Shown in pieces: positions 24,141-34,190 of a stretch of 64,000 nt of DNA (positions are counted from its first letter, which is position 1; each line of letters begins with the position of its first letter). The stretch is from Diospyros lotus (taxonomy: Eukaryota; Streptophyta; Magnoliopsida; Ericales; Ebenaceae). The position numbers and the translations under genes are program-made. Under the pieces are notes generated by a model. That model did not search any database. It had not been told where the DNA came from and saw only the letters and a program-made list of their open reading frames with translations. Where the stretch lies: positions 11,871,655 to 11,935,654 of the forward strand of contig NC_068347.1 of NCBI RefSeq assembly GCF_014633365.1. The letters are read 5' to 3'.

Positions 24141-27100
24141 TGTTGGATATGCCATATGGATATGTATAGATTTTTAAAATTTGTATACCAGAGATGTGCA
24201 ACAGAATACTACATAAACAATATGCAACTTAAATATTTAAACAACGCTATATATTACATCACATATAATCAAATAAATATATACTTGCAAGCTTGAGGTT
24301 AGGTAGGTGCATAAATTGTTTCTATATTGAGATCGAATTCTTCTCAAGTCATGGAGGGCCTAGTCCGTCCATGCCAAACAAACTTTTCAAAGCCAACTCA
24401 TTTTGCTTGTTCTGTGCTAATTAGAGAACTCCAAGTAACCAGCAATTACCAACACCTATGTAGCGACCGATAAATCGTAATTTAATTGAGTTGCTAGTTT
24501 ATTGCATTAATTTAATTTAAAGTAGTCATTAATATATATATATATATTTGGTTGATATTAACAATAATAATATTAAGTATAGGAATCATAATATTAATAA
24601 ACATAAGAATAATAAATTATTTATTAAAGACCCTAAGACTAAGGCAGTTGGGTGGAGTGCTGGGGTGTTAAATTAGCTAGCCTCAAGCGAACATATAGGT
24701 TTAAAGTGATGCCTTGCTGTTTGCTGATTTATGGCTGAAAAATCATTTTTTTCAGCAATTGAGAAGCGCCAACGGCGCCGTATGGAAGAAATTGGGGCAG
24801 CAATGTGGCTGCCTCTCCTCCAAGCGTTTCTCCTTTAAGTTAAGCCTCTAATCAGCCAATTAAACTGGCTATTGAAGCAATTAGTCGGCAGCCAAGCGAA
24901 AGAAATTGGGCAGAAGCAGCGACGCGCGCGAGCAGCGGGAATTCTGGAAAAATTGAGATTTTTTTTAGAAAATCTCACTTCTAACTACAATCCGAGGATA
25001 CCAAGTAATTCAGGGAGCTGAGTACTACATTCTGTACGGTCGAAATTTCATTTAGAGCCCAATTTTATTAATTTTGGCAAATTATTGGGATATTGTAGTT
25101 TGGATAATTTTTACCGCGTTGGGCCAAAACAAGCCTAAGGCTATCTTTGTAAAGGCAAGTTCTTTATGCCCTCCACAACGTTTTCTTCGTTGTCAACTTA
25201 TTTGACCTCCCTTCATTTGTTTCGGCTGTTAATTAATTATGAAATTTTAAACTGTTTGTTTTAAAATTTAATTTATTAAACTGGTCTCGGGGATTTTATT
25301 TGTTGGTTGCCTACGGGGGTTTGTGCCACCCCTAAGCCTGTGGGAATGATGTCGTACTCACCCAGGGCTAGGTTCTTAGCTGTTCGGGTGTTATTATGGA
25401 TTTTGGTTGTTTATAGGCTAGAGCGGTTGTGCAGTGGGGGCAAGGATCGACTGTTCGGTGACGGAGTGACTGTCGTATGGTCTATCTCAAGCCGTCAGCT
25501 AGTCTCTCCTATCCACTGACCATTGACCTATGGCAAACACTGTTGACTAGCTCTGCCGTTACATGATTATAGTATGACTGGTATCATTTTATTCCTATTG
25601 CATGTTTTGGTGTGCACATGGGTACGGGCTGCATGTTAGGGTTTTCATGATCTGGTTATGCTTGGTCACGGACATCCTAGCTTGGTTATGATGCATCCAT
25701 CACGGGCATATGCATCGCGTGTGGTTTACTATGTGGGCGGAGCATAGCCTGATGCCTGGATGTATGGGCGCCAGTGTATCACGTTGATGCTCACTACGCC
25801 ATTGCATTGTTATGTGCATTGCATGGTTACTGGTAGTATTTAGTTCTCGGACGGGAATACCGTTCCGAGGAACCCTATGGCTCTGGTGTCAGGAGTACTG
25901 ATATGGATACAGGTGACGGGAGTACCGACCCGGGACACAACGCGTAGGTTTGTGGAGATTTATGTTGCCTTTCAGGGCAGTGATAGGTTGGTATGGGACT
26001 TGGGTGCCTGGTGTCTTATGTGGGCCCCAAGGACCGGTATGTGCTTTGATTATGCTCTACTATTGTATTGTTGCGTCTCATGGCTTGTGTGTATGTGTGG
26101 GACGGTTTGGGGTAACCTTCTCCTCTATTTACTTTACAGCCTTCTTTTTCTTATAACTTGCTGAGTCTTGCGACTCACCTTACTTTCCATCATTCCAGGT
26201 AAGGGTAAAGTGAAGGCCGAGGGCGAGGATCATTCCACTTAGCAGCCAGCCATGTCGGTAGGTGTACATTTAGCTTACCCCTGTTGTCTCTGATGTTTTG
26301 TTAGGAGTTCTGTCTCTCATTTTTTACTGTGTCGGGTTGTTCCTTGTATCTTTTAATTGTTGGCACAGGTGTCTGTATATTTTTATATACTCCTTGATCA
26401 TTGTTCCAGCGGGGTACTTGTGGCGTGCATGTATATCGTTTTTCTTCCGCTGTTATATTTTTTTTTATGTATGCATGCCAGGGCATTTTTATCTTGTGTT
26501 TATTTCTCTTCCCTTATGTAAGCGCTTTCGTTCGGATAGATCGGGCAGTTAGGATATCCGGGCGGGGGTGCTTACAACTTATTTAGTTTTCCTTGGTTAT
26601 TCAAAAACCAACTCAACATTTGAGCTAATAGTAACTATTGGGTAGTAGAAGGAATGAGAGAAAAACCAGATGACACAAATAGCAAAGGTGGTTGAATGCA
26701 CAATCTACTCTTATCTCTTAATGTCTCATTCTAAACACTTGTTTTGAAGGTCTAATAAAAGCCCAACTAATGGCCTCCAGCATGCCTCATAGAATGCCAC
26801 ATAAAAAGCATTAAAAAGGTAAAGACGACTTCACTTGAAGCTCCTGCACATAATTTGCAATACAAAATCGATCGACTTTATCTTTAAACGATTGACCAAC
26901 TATTGGAAAATTGATTGATCGTTTGTTGAAACAATTAATAGTTTTGACCTGCATGCTATACAGTCTTTTATTTAGTTGCATCCAGTCCATTAACACTTAA
27001 TGAACTTTGTCATTAACTCTTAATGACATCTTAAGACCTACTATTAATTCTTAATGGCGTTGAGAACATAATAGGTGCATAGATCCGATTAAGGACACCA

Positions 27101-28152
27101 TGATTTTCGGTGTGTGACTTTCTAGATTCATCACCTACTGATAATAAAATAACACTGAACCCCTTTGGTGCTAGTCAAACACCTCGACCTATCTCAAGAA
27201 TCTCTCTATCTTCTCAAGACGTTCTGATGGTCTTATGTAACACCTAGCAATGACTCAAAACAATCTAAAAGTCAATGAAGTCTATTTATGTGTGAACCTA
27301 TTATAGCTTGCGATTATCATGTAATACAATCATTTCATCACCTAATGTCTTGACTAAGCGAGAGTCATTGGGTGATAAACTCACAAACTCAATCATTATG
27401 TGTTTGATCTCATCAATGTGATTAGATGACACATTAGGAAACTCATTTCTTGATCATTCATTCTACCTTAGCCAATGACTTTCCTATCATACTGACACTA
27501 GACTATATAGGACATTTATCTCAACTTAATGAAGGTGATGGATCCTATCCTCAAGTACATTTCTCCATGCACCAATGATACAAGACCACATAAGATGAAC
27601 GTTTTTACCTCATAAGTGGATAGTTCAATGCATCAACAAATCTTGCACACCAACACACAAGACTCTGTTGCTTTAACTTAAAGGATCAATTACATAATTA
27701 CAGTTAGATGACAAGATCATTATCCACTATACCATGTGATCTATTATTTGTGTCACGTTTGACATATTGTTCTCCAACAACCACGCATGAGTTTACTACG
27801 AGCATCACATGTTTTGTGGTATGTAACTCACCACTTGTTTTATCATTAATATCTTATATTAATAAAAGTAGTAAACTTATGTGCTAATTCGTAATTGATT
27901 AATTAGAGTTCTTATTTGAAAAATTTAAGAACAAAAAATATTTAAGAAATTTTGTTACCAGAGAGAAATCGCCATATATTCTTAACAACTTGAGAATAAA
28001 ATCACTAATAGAAAATTTAGAGACTCATTCATACGAAAAATTGAAAAGTAATGAATGAAGATAAGTTTGTCATTAATATATATAAAGATATATCAAATGC
28101 TCAATAAGCATGATAATTGTCATTAAATCTAGCATTGGGTACATTCATAACA
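24141..28152 (-). mobile_element. Solo LTR, TSD ATAAT, with a nested solo LTR
   Basis: It begins TGTTGGATATGCC and ends TACATTCATAACA. ATAAT lies at 24136-24140 and 28153-28157. Without the nested element its own length is about 1.89 kb. A second, shorter copy of the family in the same orientation is at 22690-23828. I recognise no coding sequence; the LTR style (TGTTG...CAACA-like ends) suggests Ty1-copia but is not decisive. Confidence 0.8.
24459..26576 (+). mobile_element. Nested solo LTR, chromovirus-like, TSD ACCTA/ACTTA
   Basis: It begins TGTAGCGACCGATAAATCG and ends GGCGGGGGTGCTTACA. Flanks are ACCTA (24454-24458) and ACTTA (26577-26581), differing by one transition. At 26158-26206 it has GCTGAGTCTTGCGACTCACC followed by CATTCCAGGTAAGG, the same ordered motif pair as in the other chromovirus-like LTRs here. 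Length 2,118 bases. Its 3' half is richer in GC than the surroundings. No coding sequence. Confidence 0.85.
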
Positions 28153-29480
28153 ATAATATTGCTATAATATATTATACAATATATTTGATTTAACGTATTC
28201 TGATGTTATAACATATAATGATGTTTTAAAAATTTCTAGGTCACAGTGTATTATATGTAAAACTAAAATGTAACAATTCTAAAATTCTTGGGCCATAGTG
28301 CAGTTTATTAAAACTAGAAAGACACCCCAAACGTTAAAAAATTAAAAGCAATCAGCTTTATAGTTGGCAACATAAAATAAAAACTGCCTACAAATACAAG
28401 AAATTAAAAAAATAATTCCCAACAGAATCATAAATATAAACATATGTAAAAACTACTCGAGACAGTGCGACATTAATAAATTAATATTGATCTTAATTTT
28501 ACCATTAACTTGCATTAAAATTATTTAAACTAATGCTCTTTTACTTTTTATTTCTATTGCTGAAAGCATTTTCTATTAAGTCACATTAAAGCTACTAAAT
28601 AATAAAAAGAAATTTGTAAAGCTTCAAGAAATTTAAAGGAAATTGAAATAACAAAAAATTTATACATTGTCTCTTTAGATTTTAATATTATTCTAATAAA
28701 TTTAAAATCACATTGATTCACGTCATTAATTCCAATAAATTACATTAGGTCATATAGACATTTTAATCCCCGCACTTGCATGTTTTTTTATTTAAATATT
28801 TAAATTTTTTATTATTTTAATTACACTATTAAATTATGTAATTTCGAATCAATTGTACCCTGAACTTTTTGTTATTTCAATTTAAGAGTGTAATTAAAAT
28901 AACAAAAAATTCAAACATGCAATTGATTCAAAATTATATAATTTAGAGATGTAATTGAAACAATAAAAAATTTGAATATCTAAATAAAAAAAACGTGTAA
29001 GTACAAGAACTAAAATATATATTTTGTCAATTACATTAAGTTGATTAAAATGAATTATTTTTATATTTTTTTCATTTTTATTATTAAAATAAATTTCTTT
29101 TGTTAAAATGTAAATAATAATTATAAGTTGGTTCATGAACGTAAGGACTTTGTTCATGTACAATAACAAATAGAGCTGGAATACAAAAGAATATTAAGGG
29201 ACAAAGCTCAGAGACAATATGAGCCGAATTCAAATAGAGCCCAACTCCGCTCAGTATGTATATAAAGGGATGAATGAATTTGTTACAGAAAAAGACGAGC
29301 ATTTTGCATGCTGCGGGTGGGTTGATGGGTCATCTAGTCTCAGTCCTTTCACTCGCATTTTGCTACCTTTGTTTCTTTCTTTCTTTTTGTTTTTCTGTGC
29401 TCTGCTTCTACTTCTCCTATTTTTGTTTTTCTGTGCTCTGCTTCTACTTCTCCTATCTTTCTACCGCCGCTCATACTCAA
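28153..29480. other. Gene-free AT-rich segment
   Basis: Strongly AT-rich with frequent ATTAAA-type words up to about 29200. Short open frames have no recognisable domains. 29340-29465 is CT-rich with two nearly identical CT/TTTG units in a row (about 29378-29460). Confidence 0.4.
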
Positions 29481-29489
29481 GAGGTCAAG

Positions 29490-30245
29490 GTCACAGGGCA
29501 CTGCTATGTTACCCATCGTCGGACAACATAATAGTTGCCCGACTGAGAGATTTAGTCGGGCAATTGTTATGTTGCCCGACGATGGGCAACATAACAGTTG
29601 CCCTCGTCAGGCAACATAACAATTGCCCAAGGTCACAATCCCCTCCCCCCCTCTCTCTCTATTTCTCGGGTGACTTTTTTCTTGATGTATCTTTAGATAA
29701 ATTCAAATACGGTCACAGTCTATATACACTCAGAATTAGACATTCAGCATAATCCATGTGAGTCAGTCGGGCAACTGTTATGTTGTCCGACAATGAGCAA
29801 CATAATAGTTGCCCAAGGTCACAACCCCCCTCTTTCTATCTATATATTTATTTATTTATTCACTTAACATGTTTGAACTTTATTTGTCTAATTTCTCGAG
29901 TGACTTTTTCCTTGATGCATCTTCGGATAAATTCAAATACGGTTACAGTCTATATACACTCAGAATTAGACATTCAGCATAATCCATGTGAGTCAGTCAG
30001 GCAACTGTTATGTTGCCCGACGATGAGCAACATAACAGTTACCCAAGGTCACAACTGCCCTCTCTTTCTATCTATCTATCTATATATATATATATATATA
30101 TAAATTTATTCACTTAACGTGTTTGAACTTTATCTGTCTAATTTCTCGGGTGACTTTTTCCTTGATGCATTTTCGGATAAATTCAAATACGGTCACAGTT
30201 TATATATACTCAGAATTAAACATTCAGCATAATTTATGTGAGATG
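29490..30245 (+). repeat. Three diverged tandem units of about 230-250 bases with hairpins
   Basis: The anchor ATTCAAATACGGT(C/T)ACAG starts at 29701, 29931 and 30181, giving periods of 230 and 250. Each unit contains a GTGACTTTTT(T/C)CTTGATG(T/C)AT block, the anchor, ACATTCAGCATAAT, and in the first two a hairpin of the GGGCAAC type. Length differences come from CT/TA-rich linkers (for example the TATC/TA run at 30067-30101). The apparent reading frames over this block are by-products of the repeats. Confidence 0.75.
29531..29632. repeat. Nested inverted repeats GGGCAA...TTGCCC
   Basis: 29558-29577 and 29584-29603 (GGGCAACATAACAGTTGCCC) are reverse complements with one mismatch, separated by six bases. 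Each arm is itself nearly self-complementary at its ends (GGGCAA/TTGCCC). A third, shorter partner follows at about 29609-29628. Related hairpins occur at about 29768-29813 and 29999-30053, in the following tandem units. Confidence 0.8.
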
Positions 30246-30339
30246 TATTTTTCAATTTTACTATTGCTTTTTAGTTAAATCTATATTCTAACAATAATTT
30301 TGTAATAGATATATATATGTTAATTTCTGCAATACATGT

Positions 30340-30950
30340 GTTGTGTGTCTAATTTCGCTCCAATGGCATGTTTCTTGTGTGTCTAATTTCATTTCAATTA
30401 CATGCTTCTTGCGTGTTTGTTTCTCGAGAAAATTTTTAATTCGTAGCTAGCTAGGCTGACAAAGCATGTTATTTTTGACTTCCTTGCTTGCTTTTCTTCG
30501 GACTTGATTCACAACCCCCCCCCCCCCCCCCCCCCCCCCCTTCTTCTCTCTCTCTCTCTCCATATATATATATATTTTAATTTATTTGAATTGTCTGAAT
30601 TTTATCAGACTAATATTTCGTGACAAGTGACATTTTTTTAATGTATTTCTAAATAAATTTAAATATAATCATAATTTATACATAATTAAAACTAAATATT
30701 CAGACATATTCTATGTATCATGAACCTTTTAATAATTAATAATTCTGCCCCGGTGCAAAATACGTATGTTACTTTCTTGCAACTCTGTGTCTCATTTTGT
30801 TTCAGGTACATGTTTCTTGCGTGTGTGCGCGCGTGTGTTTCTCGAGAAAATTTTTAATTCATAGCTAGCCAGGCTGCAAAGCATGTTATTTTCGGCTTGG
30901 TTTTCTTCTGAATTGACTCACCCGTCAAATCTAGAATTCATTAATATACT
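30340..30950 (+). repeat. Direct repeat of about 130-160 bases, two copies
   Basis: The block TTTCTCGAGAAAATTTTTAA, then TAGCTAG and AGGCTG, then AAAGCATGTTATTTT, occurs at about 30419-30475 and 30837-30893. Both are preceded by a GTGTCT(A/C)ATTT...CATG(C/T)TTCTTGCGTGT block. The copies lie about 418 bases apart and differ by several substitutions and the C run between them. Confidence 0.65.
30515..30540. repeat. Uninterrupted run of 26 C
   Basis: Positions 30515-30540 are all C, directly followed by a CT microsatellite (30545-30560) and a TA run (30563-30574). Such long C/G homopolymers are rare in AT-rich plant DNA; the true length may differ because homopolymers are hard to sequence. Confidence 0.85.
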
Positions 30951-30989
30951 CTTAGAATTTCTCTCTTCCCAATTTAGACTTTGACTGCC

Positions 30990-31355
30990 AACAACTGCAA
31001 AGGCTAATTGAATCACGTTCCATGCTTACGCCTTCAATTTTTTTTTTTGTGTTAATGCACTATCATGGGTGTTCCATCATTTGATTCCACAATATAGATA
31101 TAAATTACAGGATTCAGTGGCCAATTTGATCCCTAGTTCCACTGCAAACGTAAAGACGATAACGTTTATAAAGGCTAATTGAATAATGTTACATGCTTAA
31201 GCCTTCAATTTTTTTTTTTTTTGATTGTGTTAGTGCACTGGCACGAGTGTCTAATTATTCGATTCCACAATATCAACAAAAAATATAAATTAAAGAACTC
31301 AATAGCCAGTTCGATCCTTAATCCCGCCACAAATATGAAGGCAACAAGTGATTTT
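30990..31355 (+). repeat. Tandem duplication of about 180 bases
   Basis: AAGGCTAATTGAAT starts at about 30999 and again at about 31169. Both are followed by GCCTTCAATTTTTTTTT, a TTAATGCACT/TTAGTGCACT block, GATTCCACAATAT and a CCAATTTGATCC/CCAGTTCGATCC block. The two copies are diverged by about a fifth by eye. Confidence 0.7.
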
Positions 31356-31359
31356 TAAC

Positions 31360-32640
31360 TTTCAGAATTACTTTGACTGCGAGCTTCCCTCTCCCTAGAA
31401 CTCAAACATTGAATTTGTGAATTTAAAGAGTAACATCCCATAATGTACTTTCTTTACCAATGGAGCTATTGTTTTACTTTCTTTACGTAATGGTACTCGA
31501 ATGGTAAGATCGTTTTTATTTATTTATAATTTAAACACAATTTATATTTTATTATATTTTTTTGAGACTAAGTTTGAAAAATATTTTAAGAAATTATTTT
31601 CTTAATCAAGTTTTAAACATTAACAGAAACCCCTTATTCTAGTTACTTGAATCAATCAAATTTTGATAATTATTAAGCACTTGAGATAAGAAATGAGAAA
31701 GAGAGGAATGTCGTAAAGAGAGATAAAGAAGAGAAATTTATTTATAATTAAAAATAAAATATAAAGACAATTGATATAATTTAAATAAATTTCAAGAGTG
31801 ACGAGTGAAATTTAAGTTCTAATTATGTATTAATTTTTAAGTTTTGTTCATTTCATATTGTGTTAGCCGTCAACTAAACTGTACATAAGAATATGAGTTG
31901 AAGTGACACAACTTTGATTAAGCCCTAACATAAATTTAGTCACCAACTATCCCATCAACACTCTTAAGCTTCATTAACTTTATTTTTCATTTTTCTTCAT
32001 AAGGCACACTCATGGAAAGTGGGTCAAATTTGTTGGGCCAATAGGTCAAATGCCTATTATTTTCAATTTTTATTAAATTTATTATTAATTTTAATGAAAT
32101 ATTTCTAAATCACTTTTGACCTAATAAGTATATAATATCTACATACATTTTTCAAATGAAGAAAAAAAAACCCATTTAGCCTTTGAATTATTTAATTTTG
32201 GTCAATTTATTTTTTGAACTCTTTTTTTTTTTTTACCCAAATTCACTTTAAAATTTTTAAAATAATTTAAGACGGGTATCTTACCATGTCTTGAATGTAA
32301 AATACTTTTAAAATATCTAAAATACCCTCAATTTTTTTTTTCTCATTTTGTACTTATCCTGGTATCTTTTTCACGTTCTTTGCAGCTTTCTCTTTTATTT
32401 TTTTAAACATAAATCACTAAATTTTAACATTGATTCCGTACTTATGCGTGTTTTCTCACTATTCTCTTCTTAGTTTTTAATATCCCTCGAATCACATAGT
32501 AAAAAGAGAAAAAAAAAAGGGATAAAAAAGTAAATTTATTCCATTTTTAACAGCTGGGGAAAGCACTAGAATGCGGAGGTAATCAGTTAGGTCAGATAAA
32601 TAAAGGGGATGGGATTATGGGGTGGCATAAGCATTGGCCC
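31360..32640. other. AT-rich intergenic segment upstream of TPS1-like gene
   Basis: I see no gene. The sequence is AT-rich with poly-T stretches (for example 32221-32234). Regulatory elements may lie here, but I cannot support a specific site. Confidence 0.4.
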
Positions 32641-32674
32641 AAACCCAAAGTGCCCCCCATTATTATTATTATTA

Positions 32675-32682
32675 TTATAAAC
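32675..32682 (+). promoter_or_regulatory. Possible TATA box of the TPS1-like gene
   Basis: TTATAAAC at 32675-32682 follows an ATT trinucleotide run (about 32659-32677). It lies about 1.15 kb before the start codon and 160 bases before the CT-rich leader. A transcription start about 30 bases downstream would give a leader containing the CT run. No transcript data are available, so this is inferred from position only. Confidence 0.35.
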
Positions 32683-32751
32683 AAAAACTTTCATTTAACC
32701 TTTCTTTCTTTTTCGGCAAATCTTTTTCACTTTGGTGGCACCTCACTTTGG

Positions 32752-32775
32752 CCTGACCTGACCTGACCTGACCTG
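32752..32775 (+). repeat. CCTGA pentamer tandem repeat
   Basis: CCTGA is repeated without interruption about 4.8 times, just before the CT microsatellite, in the putative promoter or leader. Confidence 0.8.
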
Positions 32776-32847
32776 CATGGCTGTAAGCCTTTTTGCTCCC
32801 CCGCCCCGCTTGCAAGCTTTCCACGAGGATTCTCGGCCACCGCAGAA

Positions 32848-32885
<38 letters not shown>
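32848..32885 (+). repeat. CT microsatellite in probable 5' leader
   Basis: A (CT)n run of about 38 bases with a single G interruption (at 32875). CT/GA runs are common in plant core promoters and 5' leaders. An apparent 60-codon frame from ATG 32777 through this run encodes a Leu-Ser stretch; it is either a uORF or chance. Confidence 0.85.
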
Positions 32886-32994
32886 AGCTTTTGTCACCAA
32901 AGCCTTTCCCAGAATTACGAAAGGTTTTCCAAGTTCGTTTTCACCGCTCGGGGATTTAGAACCATCTCAATCGGTCGACATTTGGACTGATTAG

Positions 32995-33811
32995 GTGAAA
33001 CCCATCCCATATTGCCCATACGGATCATACATACTGCGTTTCCTCTTTCTATCCCACTCGCGATTTCTTCTTCTCAACTGGGTTTGATTTTCTTCATTTG
33101 CCTGTTCTGGAAATTTTGTGATTATCTGCAATCTTTCTGGCGGTGATTATGCAGAGCTCCAAATTTTTACCCCCAAAAGGTTCTGTTTAAAATTGTATTG
33201 TTTTTTCAGATATGTTTTTCGCTTCAACTGGAACTGGATTTCTCCCATGCAATGTGCCGTTGTTTCTTCATCACAAACCCGCTGATTCTTGTTTTTGGCC
33301 TCGAGTATTTCTGGGTAACCCGTAATCACAGCCTTCAAATATACAGCGTCAAATTGTCATTCTGTTTCTTTCACTTGTTCTGTGAAGTTACTAAGGTCGC
33401 TGCTGCTCTTTCGTATCTCAATGTAGTGTGTAGAATGTGGGTTTTTTGCCCCATTTTTTGAAGGTTATTAAATTTGAATAACTAGGACTCAGTGGTAGAC
33501 CCCATTCTCCTCCCCCAAACAATTCTGTGGATCCCATTCTCCCTGTTATCTTTTTGTGCACAACCCACTTTCTATCTTGATTGTGTTTTGATCATCAGTT
33601 TTTAGTAAAATTTTTCTACTGCAGTACAATTACTTATTTATTTACTGCTTGCTTGTTTGTTTGAAGATGGATTGTTCTGTCATGTCCTTTTTAGATTGTT
33701 GGGATTTGTGGTTTCATGACGAATTGATGGCTTAATTTGCTTTAATCAAAATGTAGAGAAGTTAATTATCTTGAGCGAAGCCCCCAACTGATGTGGTTGC
33801 TAGAGGTTCAG
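32995..33811 (+). other. Possible 5'UTR intron of the TPS1-like gene
   Basis: A GTGAAA donor at 32995 and a TTCAG acceptor ending at 33811, fifteen bases before the ATG, would define a T-rich intron of about 0.8 kb. Arabidopsis TPS1 is also spliced in its leader as far as I recall. Other donors are possible; the leader structure cannot be fixed from the sequence alone. Confidence 0.3.
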
Positions 33812-33826
33812 TTGTAGACTGCACAC

Positions 33827-34190
33827 ATGCCTGGAAACAAGTGCAACGGCAGCCCACCCATCCACACAAGTCGATTGCAAAGGCTTTTGGAACAAAGAGA
33901 ACTAAGAAAGAGCAACAAGGCCTCTCATTATGCGAGTGAAAATAACAGAGGGATAGATCTCGCTTTGCACGAGCTGCGGTTGAGGGAAGGTGATAACTTG
34001 GGGGCTTCCTATGTGCACCAATATCCGGACAGGGCCTTGGCTTCCCTGGGATATGGTGAAGGGAATGGGAGACCCCTCAGGCAGAGACTGTTGGTGGTGG
34101 CCAACAGGCTGCCCGTCTCTGCGGTTCGGAGAGGCGAGGAGTCCTGGTCGCTGGAGATAAGCGCTGGGGGGCTAGTCAGTGCTCTTCTGG
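33827..34190 (+). CDS. TPS1: TPS1-like exon 1
   Basis: Codes for the start methionine to the glycine of SALLG (121 codons plus one base). The ATG at 33827 gives [10 protein letters not shown], the conserved start of eudicot class I TPS. The segment [12 protein letters not shown] is the basic leucine-rich N-terminal motif; [11 protein letters not shown] opens the GT20 domain and [11 protein letters not shown] holds the glycine loop. Donor is GG|GTCAGT; intron 1 is 114 bases. Confidence 0.93.

Noticed and set aside
29219..29752. 177-codon frame as a protein gene
   Set aside because: It runs through CT-rich sequence and the hairpin repeats, has low complexity and no recognisable domain.
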